A DNA stretch of 64,000 nt from Hepsetus odoe (GCA_017165825.1 CM029382.1:22577941-22641940), one strand, 5' to 3'. Shown: positions 35,236-46,063, numbered from the stretch's first letter. Notes: generated from the letters alone by a model not told the origin. Numbers and translations are program-made.

Positions 35236-35690
35236 TCAATTAGATAAAAAAAATTGGAACAAATGTTTGTGCTCCAGGTTGCAATGTCTCTAAAGATACA
35301 AGGTTCTAGATAAAGTGTTCCACCCACTCAGCATTCAGCATCAGCAGTAAAGGAATCACCTGAACATCTGGAATCATCTGCACCTGTTTCTTCACTGCTT
35401 CATGTTTTAAGTTAGATGCTTTGTTCTACTTGAAGGTTCAGAAAATGAGAGACAACAACACTGTCCTTCAGGAAGATCTGGAGAACTGCTCAGGTACAGA
35501 GACTGAACTGGAAATGAGAGACAACAACACTGTCCTTCAGGAAGATCTGGAGAACTGCTCAGGTACAGAGACTGGACTGAAAATGAGAGACAACACCACT
35601 GTCCACTGTCCTGGAGAACATAAACTAAAAATACAAAGACAGTCTGGCTCATTATAAGCAAAACATGAAGAAATTGTGTGCTAAAATATT
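35236..35690 (+). mobile_element. 69-bp-unit element, most complete copy
   Basis: 5' arm ('caaggttctagataaagtgt', 'cccactcagcattcagcatc', 'cttgaaggttcag'), then 69-bp units with 'atgagagac' at 35445, 35514 and 35583. The third unit degenerates into the 3' arm 'aaaatacaaagacagtctgg' and 'gcaaaacatgaagaaatt'. The 23-residue unit reads RDNNTVLQEDLENCSGTET in an open frame across the units. No similarity to a known protein is recognised. Confidence 0.85.
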
Positions 35691-35694
35691 TTTG

Positions 35695-36605
35695 CAGTTA
35701 AAAAAGCAGATTAGACTCTTTATTAGTTTTTATAGGTTAAATCAATCACAGAAATGATCCTCATGCTTTAAAACTTTGAAAAAAAAAATGTGTGATATTA
35801 ATGTCTGCCAATTAATTTATAGTCAAATTAACATATAGACTTGATCTGGAAAGTTTACGGTCAGTCAGACTTCTCAGCTGTTGATATCTGGCTAAACAAA
35901 CTGCTATGGCACCGACGCCACTATTTACATGCCTTACATTTCTACATTTCTAATATTTGACATTTCATTTAGTGGGGTTGGTCTGGTGGTCCCTTAGCCT
36001 GAATGCAATGTGCTTAAAGAACGTTCCTCAAGTTATCTCTTATTTTCAGATGATTCATATCTAGAAAGGCTGTTTTGTGCCTAAATATCAACTTTCGTCT
36101 GAGCCTAGATGTTCTGTCTGGGAGGATCTGAGGGGATATGGGTAAATTGCTATCAATTACGGCAGCAGGAACAGCAGATTGCGATGAGGGAGGTGATAAT
36201 GGAGCTAACAAGGGTCTTTGATTATGGAGCAAATGGTGTTGGAGGAAATGTGCGCTGGAATGTTTTTAAAGAAAATCTACAGAAAGGTAGATGCTAATGG
36301 AGTGATCCTGAGAAGGAAGGGTGACAGGAAGACAGAAGACTGAGTCCTCTGTCATTCCTGATTTTGTCGAATCGAGACACCTGCCATCATGGAGGACAGC
36401 TGACACTTTCCCACTGATTGACACTGATCTGTCCCCACCGCTGTGCCTCAAGGACACAAGAACGCTAAGTTTCTTGGCAAGGCAGTTCTCCCCCAGAAGC
36501 TTTTCCACTAACATTTCTCAAATACTGAGTTCTATGTCAAAATGAAGCAAAACTGGTGTTCTGGTTGCTACTTACCTGGAATCAAAAATGCATTAATTGA
36601 CTAGA
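35695..36605. other. No gene recognised
   Basis: Unique-looking sequence with scattered short open frames on both strands and no recognised domain. Confidence 0.45.
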
Positions 36606-36626
36606 ACACTGATTTCAGTCCCCTGA

Positions 36627-36662
36627 ATTTTTGCTTCCAAAGAGCCAGACTTTCTTGTAGTT
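36627..36662 (-). mobile_element. 3'-arm scrap of the 69-bp-unit element
   Basis: 'tgcttccaaagagccagact' then 'ttcttgtag' is close to the reverse complement of the 3' arm near 35630 and to 60.32 kb. Short and isolated. Confidence 0.45.
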
Positions 36663-36972
36663 TTATAGGTTATAAAGTTAAATGTAGTTTCATTAATGCT
36701 ACCCTACAGTGAACAAAAGAAATACTATTTGTTGCCAAATGGCACCGCATACAAGATAGAAGTGTAAAGAGGACAATGGAAGTCCACCGTAGAACATAAC
36801 ACAACTCTGCCAGGTGGGAAGGCTTATATTGATAACACCATTTATCTTGTTGCAGTTGTTCCAGATTGGACATACTATATAGTAACTATTTTTATATTGA
36901 ATCAATAAAATCTGAACTGGTTGTAATTATGAAAATTACTTTTTACATTTGCAGCTTTTAGCAACTGTTCTT

Positions 36973-37136
36973 ATCCTGGTGGTCTAGAGGTAGGGTACTT
37001 GTTTGTGGACCAAGAAAATGCAGGTTCAAATCCTACCTCCAGCACTACCACCATTGGGTTCCTGAGCAAGTCCCTCTACCCCAGGTTGCTCCAGGGGGAC
37101 TGTCCCTGTAATCAGGAATTGGAGGTTACTCTAGTC
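36973..37136 (+). mobile_element. SINE-B
   Basis: 'tggtggtctagaggtagggt', B-box 'ggttcaaatcc' and 'gttgctccagggggactgtc'. It is truncated before the conserved tail, where an inverted SINE-B begins. Confidence 0.88.
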
Positions 37137-37250
37137 ACAACTTGGTGGGAAATGGTTTTGCTCAGGAACCCAACCATGGTAGTGCTGGGGGTGGGATCTG
37201 AACCTGTGGCGTTTTGGTCTGAAGACTGGTATCATACCACTTGACCAGCC
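37137..37250 (-). mobile_element. SINE-B, inverted neighbour
   Basis: 'ttgctcaggaacccaaccat', 'gtgctgggggtgggatctga' and 'ataccacttgaccagcc' form the reverse-complement 5' half of the family. It abuts the preceding copy 3' to 3'. Confidence 0.8.
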
Positions 37251-37380
37251 AGCCAGCCAGCCATTTTCTGCCGCTTGTCCCAAGCGGGGTCGCGGGGGAG
37301 TGCTGGAGTCCATCCCAGCTCACACAGGGTGAAGGACGGGGGACACACTCTGGACAGGTCGCCAGCCCATCGCAGGCCAC
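37251..37380 (-). mobile_element. Family-C repeat
   Basis: 'ccattttctgccgcttgtcc', 'gagtgctggagtccatccca' and 'gtcgccagcccatcgcaggc' are the reverse complement of the family-C tail. It is GC-rich and well preserved, suggesting a younger copy. A SINE-B-like 'ccactagaccacca' follows immediately. Confidence 0.82.
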
Positions 37381-38060
37381 TAGACCACCATCAGTTTTTT
37401 CAGAGCCATTGGGTTTGGGTCCACTTTGACTGAGCTAATAATTAGGTGCTTAGTGATATTTACTAGGCTTTGCTGAGTTTGTGTGTGTGCAGTGTCCTGG
37501 GTTTGTGTTTTGGATTGGCTGGATTTGCTTTCGGAAGACCTGACTTGACTGTTGACCCCCAGAAACCTGCAGGGACTGATCAGTGTCAACCTAGCTTTTT
37601 GACAAAGCACTTCTAGTGCCTCAGATTGACTTGTTAAGTAATCATTAGGTGCTTTGATCCATCCAGGATGTTTCTCTGCCTTTCATTGGTCAAGGCTCCA
37701 GTCCCTAGTTAGGTTAAGTAGCCCAGATGATTAACAGATGGATGTATACTAAGGTTTGCTGATGTAGAGTGAAGCATTTCTATGATACGCACTGGTATGG
37801 CTGGTGTCATTGGATTAGTAGGACAAAGCCTTTCCTACAAAGAAAGCATCAAAAAAAATCTACTGCTAACAATCAAGAAGCTGATCACGTTGGACTTGTG
37901 GAACAGCACCACTACTTGTAAGAAAAATGTGATTTGGTTCATTTAAAAAGGGCTGATTTACCTCTGGCCCAAGCTGTAAATTGAAAATCTGCCTTTGAAA
38001 TGCAGGGGGAATTCATGAAGTTTAACACCCTCTAGATTGTTCAACAATTGGGTCACTGAT

Positions 38061-38372
38061 TACATTCCTGTACTTTTCTTTTCTGAGTCCATTCTTGTAC
38101 TTTTCTTCTCTGAGTACATCCCTGTGCTTTTTACTTTACACTCTCAGTACATTCCTGTACTTTTTACTTTACACTCTCAGTACATTCCTGTACTTTTTAC
38201 TTTATACTCTCAGTACATTCCTGTACTTTTTACTTTACACTCTCAGTACATTCCTGTACTTTTTACTTTACACTCTCAGTACATTCCTTTACTTTTTACT
38301 TTATACTCTCAGTACATTCATGTACTTTTCTACTCTGAGTACATTCCTGTAGTTTCACTTTTATACTTAATC
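38061..38372 (+). repeat. 33-bp 'GTAC' minisatellite, copy 3
   Basis: Around nine units; 'agtacatt' anchors at 38113, 38146 and 38179 confirm the 33-bp spacing. The central units ('ctctcagtacattcctgtac') are almost identical, so this is the most homogeneous array of the four. Confidence 0.95.
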
Positions 38373-38489
38373 ATATTTCAGGGCCTGTCTTTTATACTTT
38401 CAATTCTGAATACGTCTCACAGCCTGAACATTTTTGAGTAATAATGTTGATTCATTCCTTCTACCTTTACAAGCCTTTTTATGATCTAA

Positions 38490-38665
38490 ATTAAAATGGC
38501 TGTCATTTTGAAACACAGCACACAATGAATAAAAACGGAATGAATCCTCTGTATTTAAGCCACACACATTGTCCAGCAGGGGCAGACATACCCAGCACCT
38601 GGAGAGCAGTGATGGGGATGGTACCTTGCTCAAGGATAACCTACTGATCTGAGATTTGAGACCAC
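38490..38665 (-). mobile_element. SINE-A
   Basis: Minus orientation: 'gaaacacagcacacaatgaa', 'gtccagcaggggcagacata' and 'ggtaccttgctcaaggataa'. The head is degraded. Confidence 0.82.
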
Positions 38666-38761
38666 AATCTTTCAGTCATCAGTACATAAAAATTAGTTGT
38701 CCATGAGAGTTGTCCAGTGTGTTGTAGAAACTGTGATAATACCAGTAATACTTTCATTAAA

Positions 38762-38816
38762 GGAGAGAGAGAGAGAGACAGAGAGACAGAGAGAGAGAGA
38801 GAGAGAGACAGAGAGA
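38762..38816. repeat. (GA)n/(GACA)n tract
   Basis: An imperfect GA run with 'gaca' interruptions. Confidence 0.95.
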
Positions 38817-39026
38817 TGTGACATGAGCCCACTAGATGGCACTGTGTGAAAGCAGTACTGGTTCATTTTATAAACACACGTGTCGTATTCCAATAATCCA
38901 GCCATCCCAAAATATACCCCCCCCACCCCTCATACACACACACTTCCACCCCTTACACACACATCCTCACTGACCATCTCACCACTCCACTGAGGGGGGG
39001 CAGAGTATGGAGAAAACAAGTACAGG

Positions 39027-39028
<2 letters not shown>

Positions 39029-39062
<34 letters not shown>

Positions 39063-39150
39063 GATGTTCAGTTCATTGACTCTTATTGCGAGGCCTCTCT
39101 GTCAAACCAATTGCCCTGATAGCAGAGCAAACACACACACACACACACAC
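39029..39150. repeat. Two (CA)n tracts
   Basis: CA runs at 39029-39059 and 39128-39150. Confidence 0.95.
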
Positions 39151-39534
39151 AGTGCACAGGGATCATTAAGTTCAATATGTTCCCAGAAATTAAACTAAAA
39201 TACAACTGAACAGTCCATTTTGTCTCTCTCTCTCGTTCTTTTCCATCTTCACTAGCTACGTCTCTCTTTTCTCTTTTCCTCTATCTCATCCATCGAAATC
39301 ACTTTCTGTACTTCTCCCATGTTATCTTTCTATTGCTCTCTTTCTTAAATTTTCTCTTTTATGCCCTTTCTATTTTTTCCACATTCTGTTTTTGTCTCTC
39401 CCCTTTTTTTTCTTCATCTTTCTCTCTCTCTCTGTATATGTTTGATGTGATAATGAAGAAATCCTCTCTATTTGGGTTTTTTTCTGCACGTCAGTCCCTC
39501 AACGGGGACTCAGTGATCCTCTGAAGTCATTCTG

Positions 39535-39536
<2 letters not shown>

Positions 39537-39584
<48 letters not shown>
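39537..39584. repeat. (GT)n microsatellite
   Basis: A perfect 48-base GT run. Confidence 0.97.
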
Positions 39585-39585
<1 letters not shown>

Positions 39586-39769
39586 GCTTTCAGAGCAACA
39601 GGAAGATCATCTGATGGAGTTGTTTGCTTTGGTGTCTATCTTTCTGTGTGTGTGTGTGAGAATTTAATCTCCCCATAACTGAAAGCATGATGTTGTGTAG
39701 GTTTGACTGCTTCCATGAGTGAGAATAATTTTTATTTTTGCTTTAATTAAAACAAAAGACACAAATGTA

Positions 39770-39893
39770 TTTTTTACTTTACACTCTCAGTACATTCCTG
39801 TACTTTTTACTTTACACTCTCAGTACATTCCTGTACTTTTTACTTTATACTCTCGGTACATTTGTGTACTTTTTACTTTTATACTGCTTTTAT
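39770..39893 (+). repeat. 33-bp 'GTAC' minisatellite, copy 4 (short)
   Basis: About 3.5 units of 'ctctcagtacattcctgtac' plus 'tttttactttaca', nearly identical to the 38-kb array 1.4 kb away. Confidence 0.93.
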
Positions 39894-39894
39894 A

Positions 39895-40655
39895 ATACAT
39901 GAATCTGATACTGTGTGTTCCTCCAACATCCTGGTCAAAGGCACCAAGAGAACTGTCTTCCATCATTCCAAGGTCCAGTTCCAGGCCTGACAAGCCTCCA
40001 TTAGGTTACCCGGACACTCAGACTGGCCACTTTCATTTAAAATCCCCGGCAGACCTTATATTTTGGTGCCTTCTTAGTAGCTCTTCAGACTCAAAACAGA
40101 CGCATGCGTGCCCAACACTGTCTCTCATTTCTTGGAGGACCACCATAACTAGGCACTTATCCCTGAGCTCCCACATCTGCGTTAAGAAATTTGTTTCATT
40201 TGGCATTGGTCTTACTGTCCCTGATGATATTAAACCTTTGGTTTTATAAAGAAGGCCAACAATGGAACCATTATAATGACAAACCAATTTCCTTTTACAT
40301 AAGCAGGACTGCAAGGTCCATGTATGCTGTTCACCTGGAGAACTAATAGCACCAGCACGGCAAGTTTCATTGATTAAAACTAATGTATCGTCCATTTACG
40401 GCCTTTTATCAGCAAATCTGAAGCATCACCATTAGCACTGAAGGGTGCCTTTAGCCGACTACACTGGGAAGGGCTTACTGCACAAATCAATGAGCAGCAA
40501 ACTAACAAAAGCAATGGTGCAGCAGAAAGCTTCCTCTCCTCTTCCTCTCTTTCCTGTTCCTCTCGAGAGATTTGCATGATCAAAAATCCATGAGCTGAGT
40601 GAAAGGCTGTTGTTGCTAACGGGTTTGAATCGCCAGCATGTTTCGCTTGTTCACT
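39895..40655. other. Unique block, no gene supported
   Basis: A 120-codon open frame on the minus strand (40033-40395) has no recognised domain, and that length is expected by chance in a window this size. Nothing else noted. Confidence 0.45.
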
Positions 40656-40671
40656 AGGTGTGCACCAGGCA

Positions 40672-40870
40672 GACGTGGCCTAGTGGCCCAGGATCTGAAG
40701 GTTGTGGGTTTAAATCCCAGAACAGAAGGTTGTCCCGAGGTACCCTTGAGTAAGGTACCATCTCCATCACTGCTCCCCAGGCACTGGAAATGGCTAGCCA
40801 CGGCTGCACGGGTTTAATGCAGAGAAGCATTTCATGGTGGTTTGCTGTAAATAATCACTTTCACTTTAAA
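40672..40870 (+). mobile_element. SINE-A
   Basis: A-box 'gtggcctagtgg', B-box 'gggtttaaatccc', core 'cgaggtacccttgagtaagg' and 3' end 'aataatcactttcacttt'. The 'gctgcccactgctg' region is diverged. Confidence 0.88.
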
Positions 40871-41372
40871 TTTTCAGGAGCTTCTGTAGGAAAATTTGAT
40901 GAGCAGCTCAATGATGGTGTGTGTATGTCCATGTTAAGCTCCTCATGGGGATGGAATAACTTCAGGCTGACAGAGAACGTGAAAATTTTGATGGACGCCT
41001 TCAGGGCGGCTGGCAATGCTTCTTTTCCTGCTCCTGACAGGCTCATTCAATGAGTAATTATGTTTTGCGTGTAAGTATAATATAATAGACCAAGCGTAGG
41101 CTCATTATGTCAAGCTGGGTTTGTCTCTGATGTGACTTTCATTTCATTTTGGTTCTCTCTGTTTCTAAGGGAGCTCCAGTCACCCATCCATCCGCATCAT
41201 CCCTTGACACTTCTGTGTCTCCATCTGTGTTGGCGGACTTGTCCTCCATGTGTTGGAGGACAATGAGCTCAACGTGCCTGGAGTCTAAAGAAGTCCTTTT
41301 TTCAGAGACCCTCCTTTTCATTTGGGGTTCGCTTCACTGTGTCGTCTTACAGGCTAAAAAAAATCAATATTT

Positions 41373-41525
41373 GGGGCTGCCAAGTGGCACAGCAGTTAGC
41401 GTTCGATTAGCAGGAGATCAATCCCTGGTGATTCCATATCTATTCATGGCTGGAAGTCCAAGGGAGCCCAGCTGGCTTTGGCACTGGACTTGGATGGGAA
41501 TGTGCTCCTGCTGTTCAGTGGCATT
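41373..41525 (+). mobile_element. Distinct tRNA-derived SINE-like repeat
   Basis: 'ggggctgccaagtggcacag' then 'cagttagcgttcgattagc' looks like a tRNA-type A-box region of another common fish family. The downstream 'gagcccagctggctttggca' also fits. It differs from SINE-A and SINE-B throughout. It is diverged. Confidence 0.5.
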
Positions 41526-41537
41526 GGTGGTTTAAAG

Positions 41538-41756
41538 AGATGAAGTGAAAATGACTAGTGATACAAAGTGAACCACTATGAAATACATTCTCTGTATTTA
41601 AACCACACCATGCAGCAGAGGGCAGCCATATCCTGCACCCAGGGAGCAGTGATGGGGATAGTGCCTTGCAAAAGAGTACCTCAGGGCAACCTACTGGTCT
41701 GGAATTTGAACCCAGGACCTTTATGATCCTGGGGCATCGTCCCAAACCACAGAGCT
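41538..41756 (-). mobile_element. SINE-A
   Basis: Minus orientation: 'gatgaagtgaaaatgactag', 'gcagagggcagccatatcct', 'gcaacctactggtctggaat' and 'cccaggacctttatgatcct'. Confidence 0.87.
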
Positions 41757-42017
41757 AGAGCAGAGTCGGAGAAAATGGTGTGTCTGATGGTGTTATAGTG
41801 GGAAACTTGACAGACATTGAGGAAAAGATCCAAAAATAATAAATACTCTGTATCTGAGAGATCATCAGTAAGTCCCCCAGCTTGTCCTGAGCCCCCTAAG
41901 CCTGACTGTTTCAACAAAACCGTCCTTTGGATTGGATTTTACCAGCAAGCTTGTCCAGTCTTGGTCTTTTTCACAGTTGAAATAACCTGGACAGGCCAAC
42001 ACAGTACACATATGCCC

Positions 42018-42242
42018 TGTGGGACTAGTGTTTATGGGTCCCAGGATCAGAAGGTCATGGGTTCAAATAGGTAGGTTGCTCTGAGGTACCCTTGAACAAA
42101 GTATTGTCCCCATCACTGCACCCCGGGTGCTGGATATGTCTGCCCCCATTAGTGTGTGTGGGTTAAATGCAGAGGTTGGATTTGGTTGTGGTTCACTGTG
42201 CGCTGCGTTCACAATGACACATAGTCACTTTCACTTTCCCTT
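42018..42242 (+). mobile_element. SINE-A
   Basis: 'ggactagtgtttatgggtcc', 'aaggtcatgggttcaaatag', 'ctgaggtacccttgaacaaa', 'gttaaatgcagaggttggat' and terminal 'agtcactttcactttccc'. A small deletion lies in the B-box region. Confidence 0.9.
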
Positions 42243-42490
42243 CATTCGAATGTCCCTAAAAATAAATTCTCCCAAGGGATGAATCAGAAATGCAGAAATC
42301 CAAACAATCCATAGCCATTCCCAATCGGATCCCATTTACTGTCATTATTTGACCACTTTAGGGCCCCAGTGGGGGTTTCTCTCCCGCGAGTGACCGTATC
42401 GTAACAACCTAAAATCATTCTGACATTTTTCTAAGGTAGTTTCGATGCCCTTGGCTGCTTTTTCTGGAGCAATCTTTGACTTTTTAATAC

Positions 42491-42516
42491 TAATCTGATT
42501 ACTTGTAATTGGATTA
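42491..42516. promoter_or_regulatory. Two paired-homeodomain dimer (P3) sites
   Basis: 'taatctgatta' at 42491-42501 and 'taattggatta' at 42506-42516 both fit TAAT-N3-ATTA, the known cooperative dimer site of paired-class homeodomains. The second also contains ggatta (OTX-like). They sit in a low-repeat block (42.30-42.78 kb). Function is inference. Confidence 0.35.
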
Positions 42517-42792
42517 GTGGTGCCGGTGCTTTTACACGTTACAGTAATGAAAACCATTGATTTTAAACGCTTGTAATATGAGGCGTCAGAGAGCAGGCCG
42601 CCGCCTTTCCCCATCCCAGCCGACTGGAAGCGGGTTTCTAGGCAGTTCCGAGACCCTTCTGGGAATAAATGGAGTGAAAAGAGTGAAAGAGGGGGAAATA
42701 TGTTTGGGTAATTTCATGGTAAATTACAGCCGGGTTTACTCGCAGGTGTCGTTTAAATGCAAATGCAGATTTCCAGTGAGCTCAGTCCTTCT

Positions 42793-42794
<2 letters not shown>

Positions 42795-42824
<30 letters not shown>
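42795..42824. repeat. (CA)n microsatellite
   Basis: A 30-base CA run. Confidence 0.95.
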
Positions 42825-42826
<2 letters not shown>

Positions 42827-43141
42827 CATCTATCTGCTCCAACACCTGCAGCCCCTGAGTCACCCCCCCCACAAATACAACATAATTCCTCTAATTGCCG
42901 AATTGCGGTCACTCTACGTGTGTGGTCAGCGCGACCTGACCCCCAGCGCTCAGGAAGCCAGGGTAGATTACGTCGGGTGTAATTAATGGGCACCATTTAA
43001 GGGGAAATTCCATCAAATTGCCATGTTTTTAGTGCTTTATTGTAGAGAAACACAGATTTGAGTGGTGGTGAATGGAAGCAGGGGTCAGTGTGCAAAAAAA
43101 TACGATTACTATTCGACCCAGTGAGCGTTCCTATGTAACCA

Positions 43142-43372
43142 TGAAGTGAAAGTAAAGTGAAAGTAAAGTGAAATGACCAGCTGTCATTGTGAAGCACAGC
43201 ACATAGTGAATCACAGTGAATTTCACCCACACACACCGAAGGGGGCAGCTATTTAAAGTGCCCGGGGAGCAGTGATGGGGACGGTACCTTGCTCGAGGGT
43301 ACCTCAAGGCAACCTACTGGTCTGGGAATCAATCCTAGGGTCTAGTCCCCAACCACTAGGCTACTGCTGCAC
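43142..43372 (-). mobile_element. SINE-A with expanded 3' tail
   Basis: Minus orientation. The terminal 'gaagtgaaagtaaagtgaaa' repeat is longer than in other copies, followed by 'gcacagcacatagtgaatca', 'gaagggggcagctatttaaa', 'ggtaccttgctcgagggtac' and 'ccaaccactaggctactgct'. Confidence 0.9.
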
Positions 43373-43870
43373 AGTGGTGGTAAATTTGGGGCAAAACTAT
43401 TTCTGAGGACTTTTTGGCCTCAGAACATGTAGGCCTCCGCCTTTGATAGATTAGAAGAATTTTAGGCCAAAACTGTACACTTCAAATTTTCTCGTCAGAC
43501 ATCTAGTTCCATTCGCCGGCACTGTGAATATCTGACCCATGCGGGTGGCTCTTTTAACGTGGATTTGTATGTGGATTTTTGGTTTCCTGTCATTTTTAAG
43601 AAGAAAGTCGGGTGAATTTGATTGGTCATCGAACTGTCACTTTATATTTGGTTACCAGGGAAACCCTGAACAAGACAACAGCTATTTTAGGCCCGTGTGT
43701 GTGTGGTGCTTGCGTGTGTTATTGGTTGGCAATTAGTTCGTAAGCGCGTAATGCTATGATGTCACGTTCACTTCAGCCAATCACATGCCGCCGGGTTTAA
43801 TGAAGCTGAGCAGGTTGAGACCGAGGGGCAAGACTTGAAAGGCTTTGTGAATGATTTTAATTAAAACCCA

Positions 43871-43872
<2 letters not shown>

Positions 43873-43927
<55 letters not shown>

Positions 43928-44001
43928 ATTTTATGACTAATCCATTCTGACAGGTTGTTCCCCTGCAGCCTCGAAAACATGCTGAGACTGTTTCACGTCT
44001 G

Positions 44002-44044
<43 letters not shown>

Positions 44045-44062
44045 GTGTGTGTGTGTGTGCGC
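43873..44062. repeat. Two long (GT)n tracts
   Basis: GT at 43873-43924 and, with c interruptions, at 44000-44062. Confidence 0.96.
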
Positions 44063-44179
44063 TTGCTTGCGTCTTCTCCTGAAGGTGTTGGACCGGTGAA
44101 TGGAATGTGAGTGTGACCCTCTAGCGTGCCAATGCATGATGGGAAAATTACTGTGCCATTAACACCCCTCAGGCTTTAG

Positions 44180-44193
44180 GGCGCCATGGCAAC
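44180..44193. promoter_or_regulatory. RFX X-box-like palindrome
   Basis: 'ggcgccatggcaac' matches 12 of 14 positions of gttgccatggcaac. Motif match only. Confidence 0.25.
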
Positions 44194-44451
44194 CACTTAC
44201 AGCGGCCAAATGCTCCCTCTCCGTTTTCTCATCTTGCGTTCTCCTCTGTTTCTTTCTCTTCGCTTCTCATTCTTCCCACTCTTTCCATCATTTGAAGCCC
44301 TCCATCTCTCTCTGTCTCAGCATGTCTGTTGCTCTTCATCAATATCTATTTGCAGTTTGAGATGGAGACGTTCATTGGCCGCTGCAGGGAGCCAATTAGG
44401 TTTGGGGAATGAAATAAAAACGCTCTCAGCAAGGGAGGAATAGATAGAGAA

Positions 44452-44900
44452 ATCGAGAGAGAGAGAGATCTCAAAATAGTTGGATGGATGAATGGAAGGA
44501 TGGATTAACCGATGGATGAACAGATGAACGGACGGATAGAGAAAGAGACATAGACATAGATCGCCAAACAGCGAGTGAGAGATATCTCAGGATGGATGGA
44601 TTGACTGAGAGATGGACAGGCAGAAAGAAGGAGAGAGAGAGAGAGAGAGAGAAAGAGACAGACATAGATCTCAAGATAGAGAGAGAGATCTCAAAATAGA
44701 GGCATGGATGGTTGGATGGCCAGACGGATGGACAGAGAGAGTGAGAGAGAGAGGCAGACAGACAGACAGATAGATCTCAAAATACATTGATTAAGAGGTG
44801 GAGGAGAGAGAAAACATCTCCAAATAGAGGGATGGATGAATGGATGGATGGACTGACAGACAATAGAGAGAAAGAGAGATTTCCAGATAGACAGATGATA
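44452..44900. repeat. GA/GGAT/'gatctcaaaata' mosaic array
   Basis: 'agatctcaaaatag' variants near 44467, 44583, 44668, 44688, 44773 and 44815 alternate with (GA)n and GGAT runs. The construction parallels the 5.7-kb array with its 'gatctccagatag' motif. Confidence 0.85.
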
Positions 44901-45016
44901 TTTCTTCCCTGCTAGAACTGTCCCAGTCAACAGTAAGTGCCATTAAATGTAAAGTAAAATATTTTTCTCTTCCTCCTTCACCTTCTCTTTTTTTAAACAC
45001 GGATGTATTCAAGTCG

Positions 45017-45222
45017 TTTACATTTGCGGCATTTATCAGACGCTCTTATCCAGAGCGACTTCCGTGTCCTGATTACAGGGACAGTCCCCCTGGAGACACT
45101 CAGGGTTAAGGGTCTTGCTCAGGAACCCAGTGGGGGTTTTGCTGGAGGTGGGATTTGAGCCTGTGACCTCTTGGTGCAAAGATCTGTAGGCAAGTGTCCT
45201 CCAACTAGACCGCCAGCACCCC
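45017..45222 (-). mobile_element. SINE-B, near full length
   Basis: From 'tttacatttgcggcatttat' through 'cgctcttatccagagcgact', 'agtccccctggagacactca' and 'gggatttgagcctgtgacct' to 'ctagaccgccagcacc'. Confidence 0.93.
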
Positions 45223-45394
45223 AGTTAAGACCTTTTAAAGGTCTTTCAGTTTCAACACTGATGGCACTTACAGTTGGATGATGCAGCTCCAGCAGGAAAC
45301 ACTTTCCCAAACCAGGCCAGATGAAGATCAGTCCTACAGTTCATCCCAACACTCACAGAATGAAGTCAAAACACACTTGACAGGTTGCCCATCT

Positions 45395-45395
<1 letters not shown>

Positions 45396-45427
<32 letters not shown>
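45396..45427. repeat. (CA)n microsatellite
   Basis: A 32-base CA run. Confidence 0.96.
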
Positions 45428-45429
<2 letters not shown>

Positions 45430-45799
45430 AGTCACACCTACGGGCAATTTAGCATCTTCAGTTTGCCTGGAGCGCACGTCTTCAGACTCCGAGAGGAAAC
45501 CAGAGCGGACAGGAAGAGAACAAGTAACAGGGGACACGGAAAGGACACCTGGACAGAATGCATAAATATGGGAATCTAACACCTGACACCTCTCTCTTTA
45601 TCTTTATGCATGTGTGTTAGGTTTCTGTTTCCACACATCACCGTATATTTCCCTCCATATTTAACGTTTGCATATTTAGAATAAAAATTTTTTTTGCGCT
45701 GCAGAACACTATGCGTTTATTTACATTTCCGTTAAAGTTTTTTTTTTTTTTCTGCTTTCCTAAAGTTTTTATATTTCAGTATATTAATGTATGTACAAT

Positions 45800-46060
45800 G
45801 CAGTGAAAGTGAAAGTGACTATTCTTGTCATTGCGAGGTCACAGCACAGCACACAGTGAACCGCAACGAAATTTGACCTCTGCATTTAACCCATGCAAAC
45901 ACTGTGCAGCAGTGGGCAGCTATAAAAGCGCCCAGGGAGCAGTGACAGGGACAGTACCTTGCTCAAGGGTACCTCAGGGCAACCTACTGGGAAGGGGTTT
46001 GAACCCACAATCTTCCGATCATGTGGTCAAATCCCTAAACACTAGGCCACCGCTGCCCCA
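45800..46060 (-). mobile_element. SINE-A, near full length
   Basis: Minus orientation: 'gcagtgaaagtgaaagtgac', 'cagcagtgggcagctataaa', 'ggtacctcagggcaacctac' and 'ctaggccaccgctgcccc'. It is very similar to the 11.17-kb copy. It abuts the non-LTR remnant that follows. Confidence 0.93.
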
Positions 46061-46063
46061 TAT

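Noticed and set aside
38037..38441. 134-codon frame with YIPVLFTL repeats
   Set aside because: Direct translation of the 33-bp minisatellite; frame stays open because 33 is a multiple of three.
40033..40395. 120-codon minus-strand open frame without repeats
   Set aside because: No recognisable domain, no convincing splice or promoter context. Several chance open frames of this length are expected in 64 kb on both strands.
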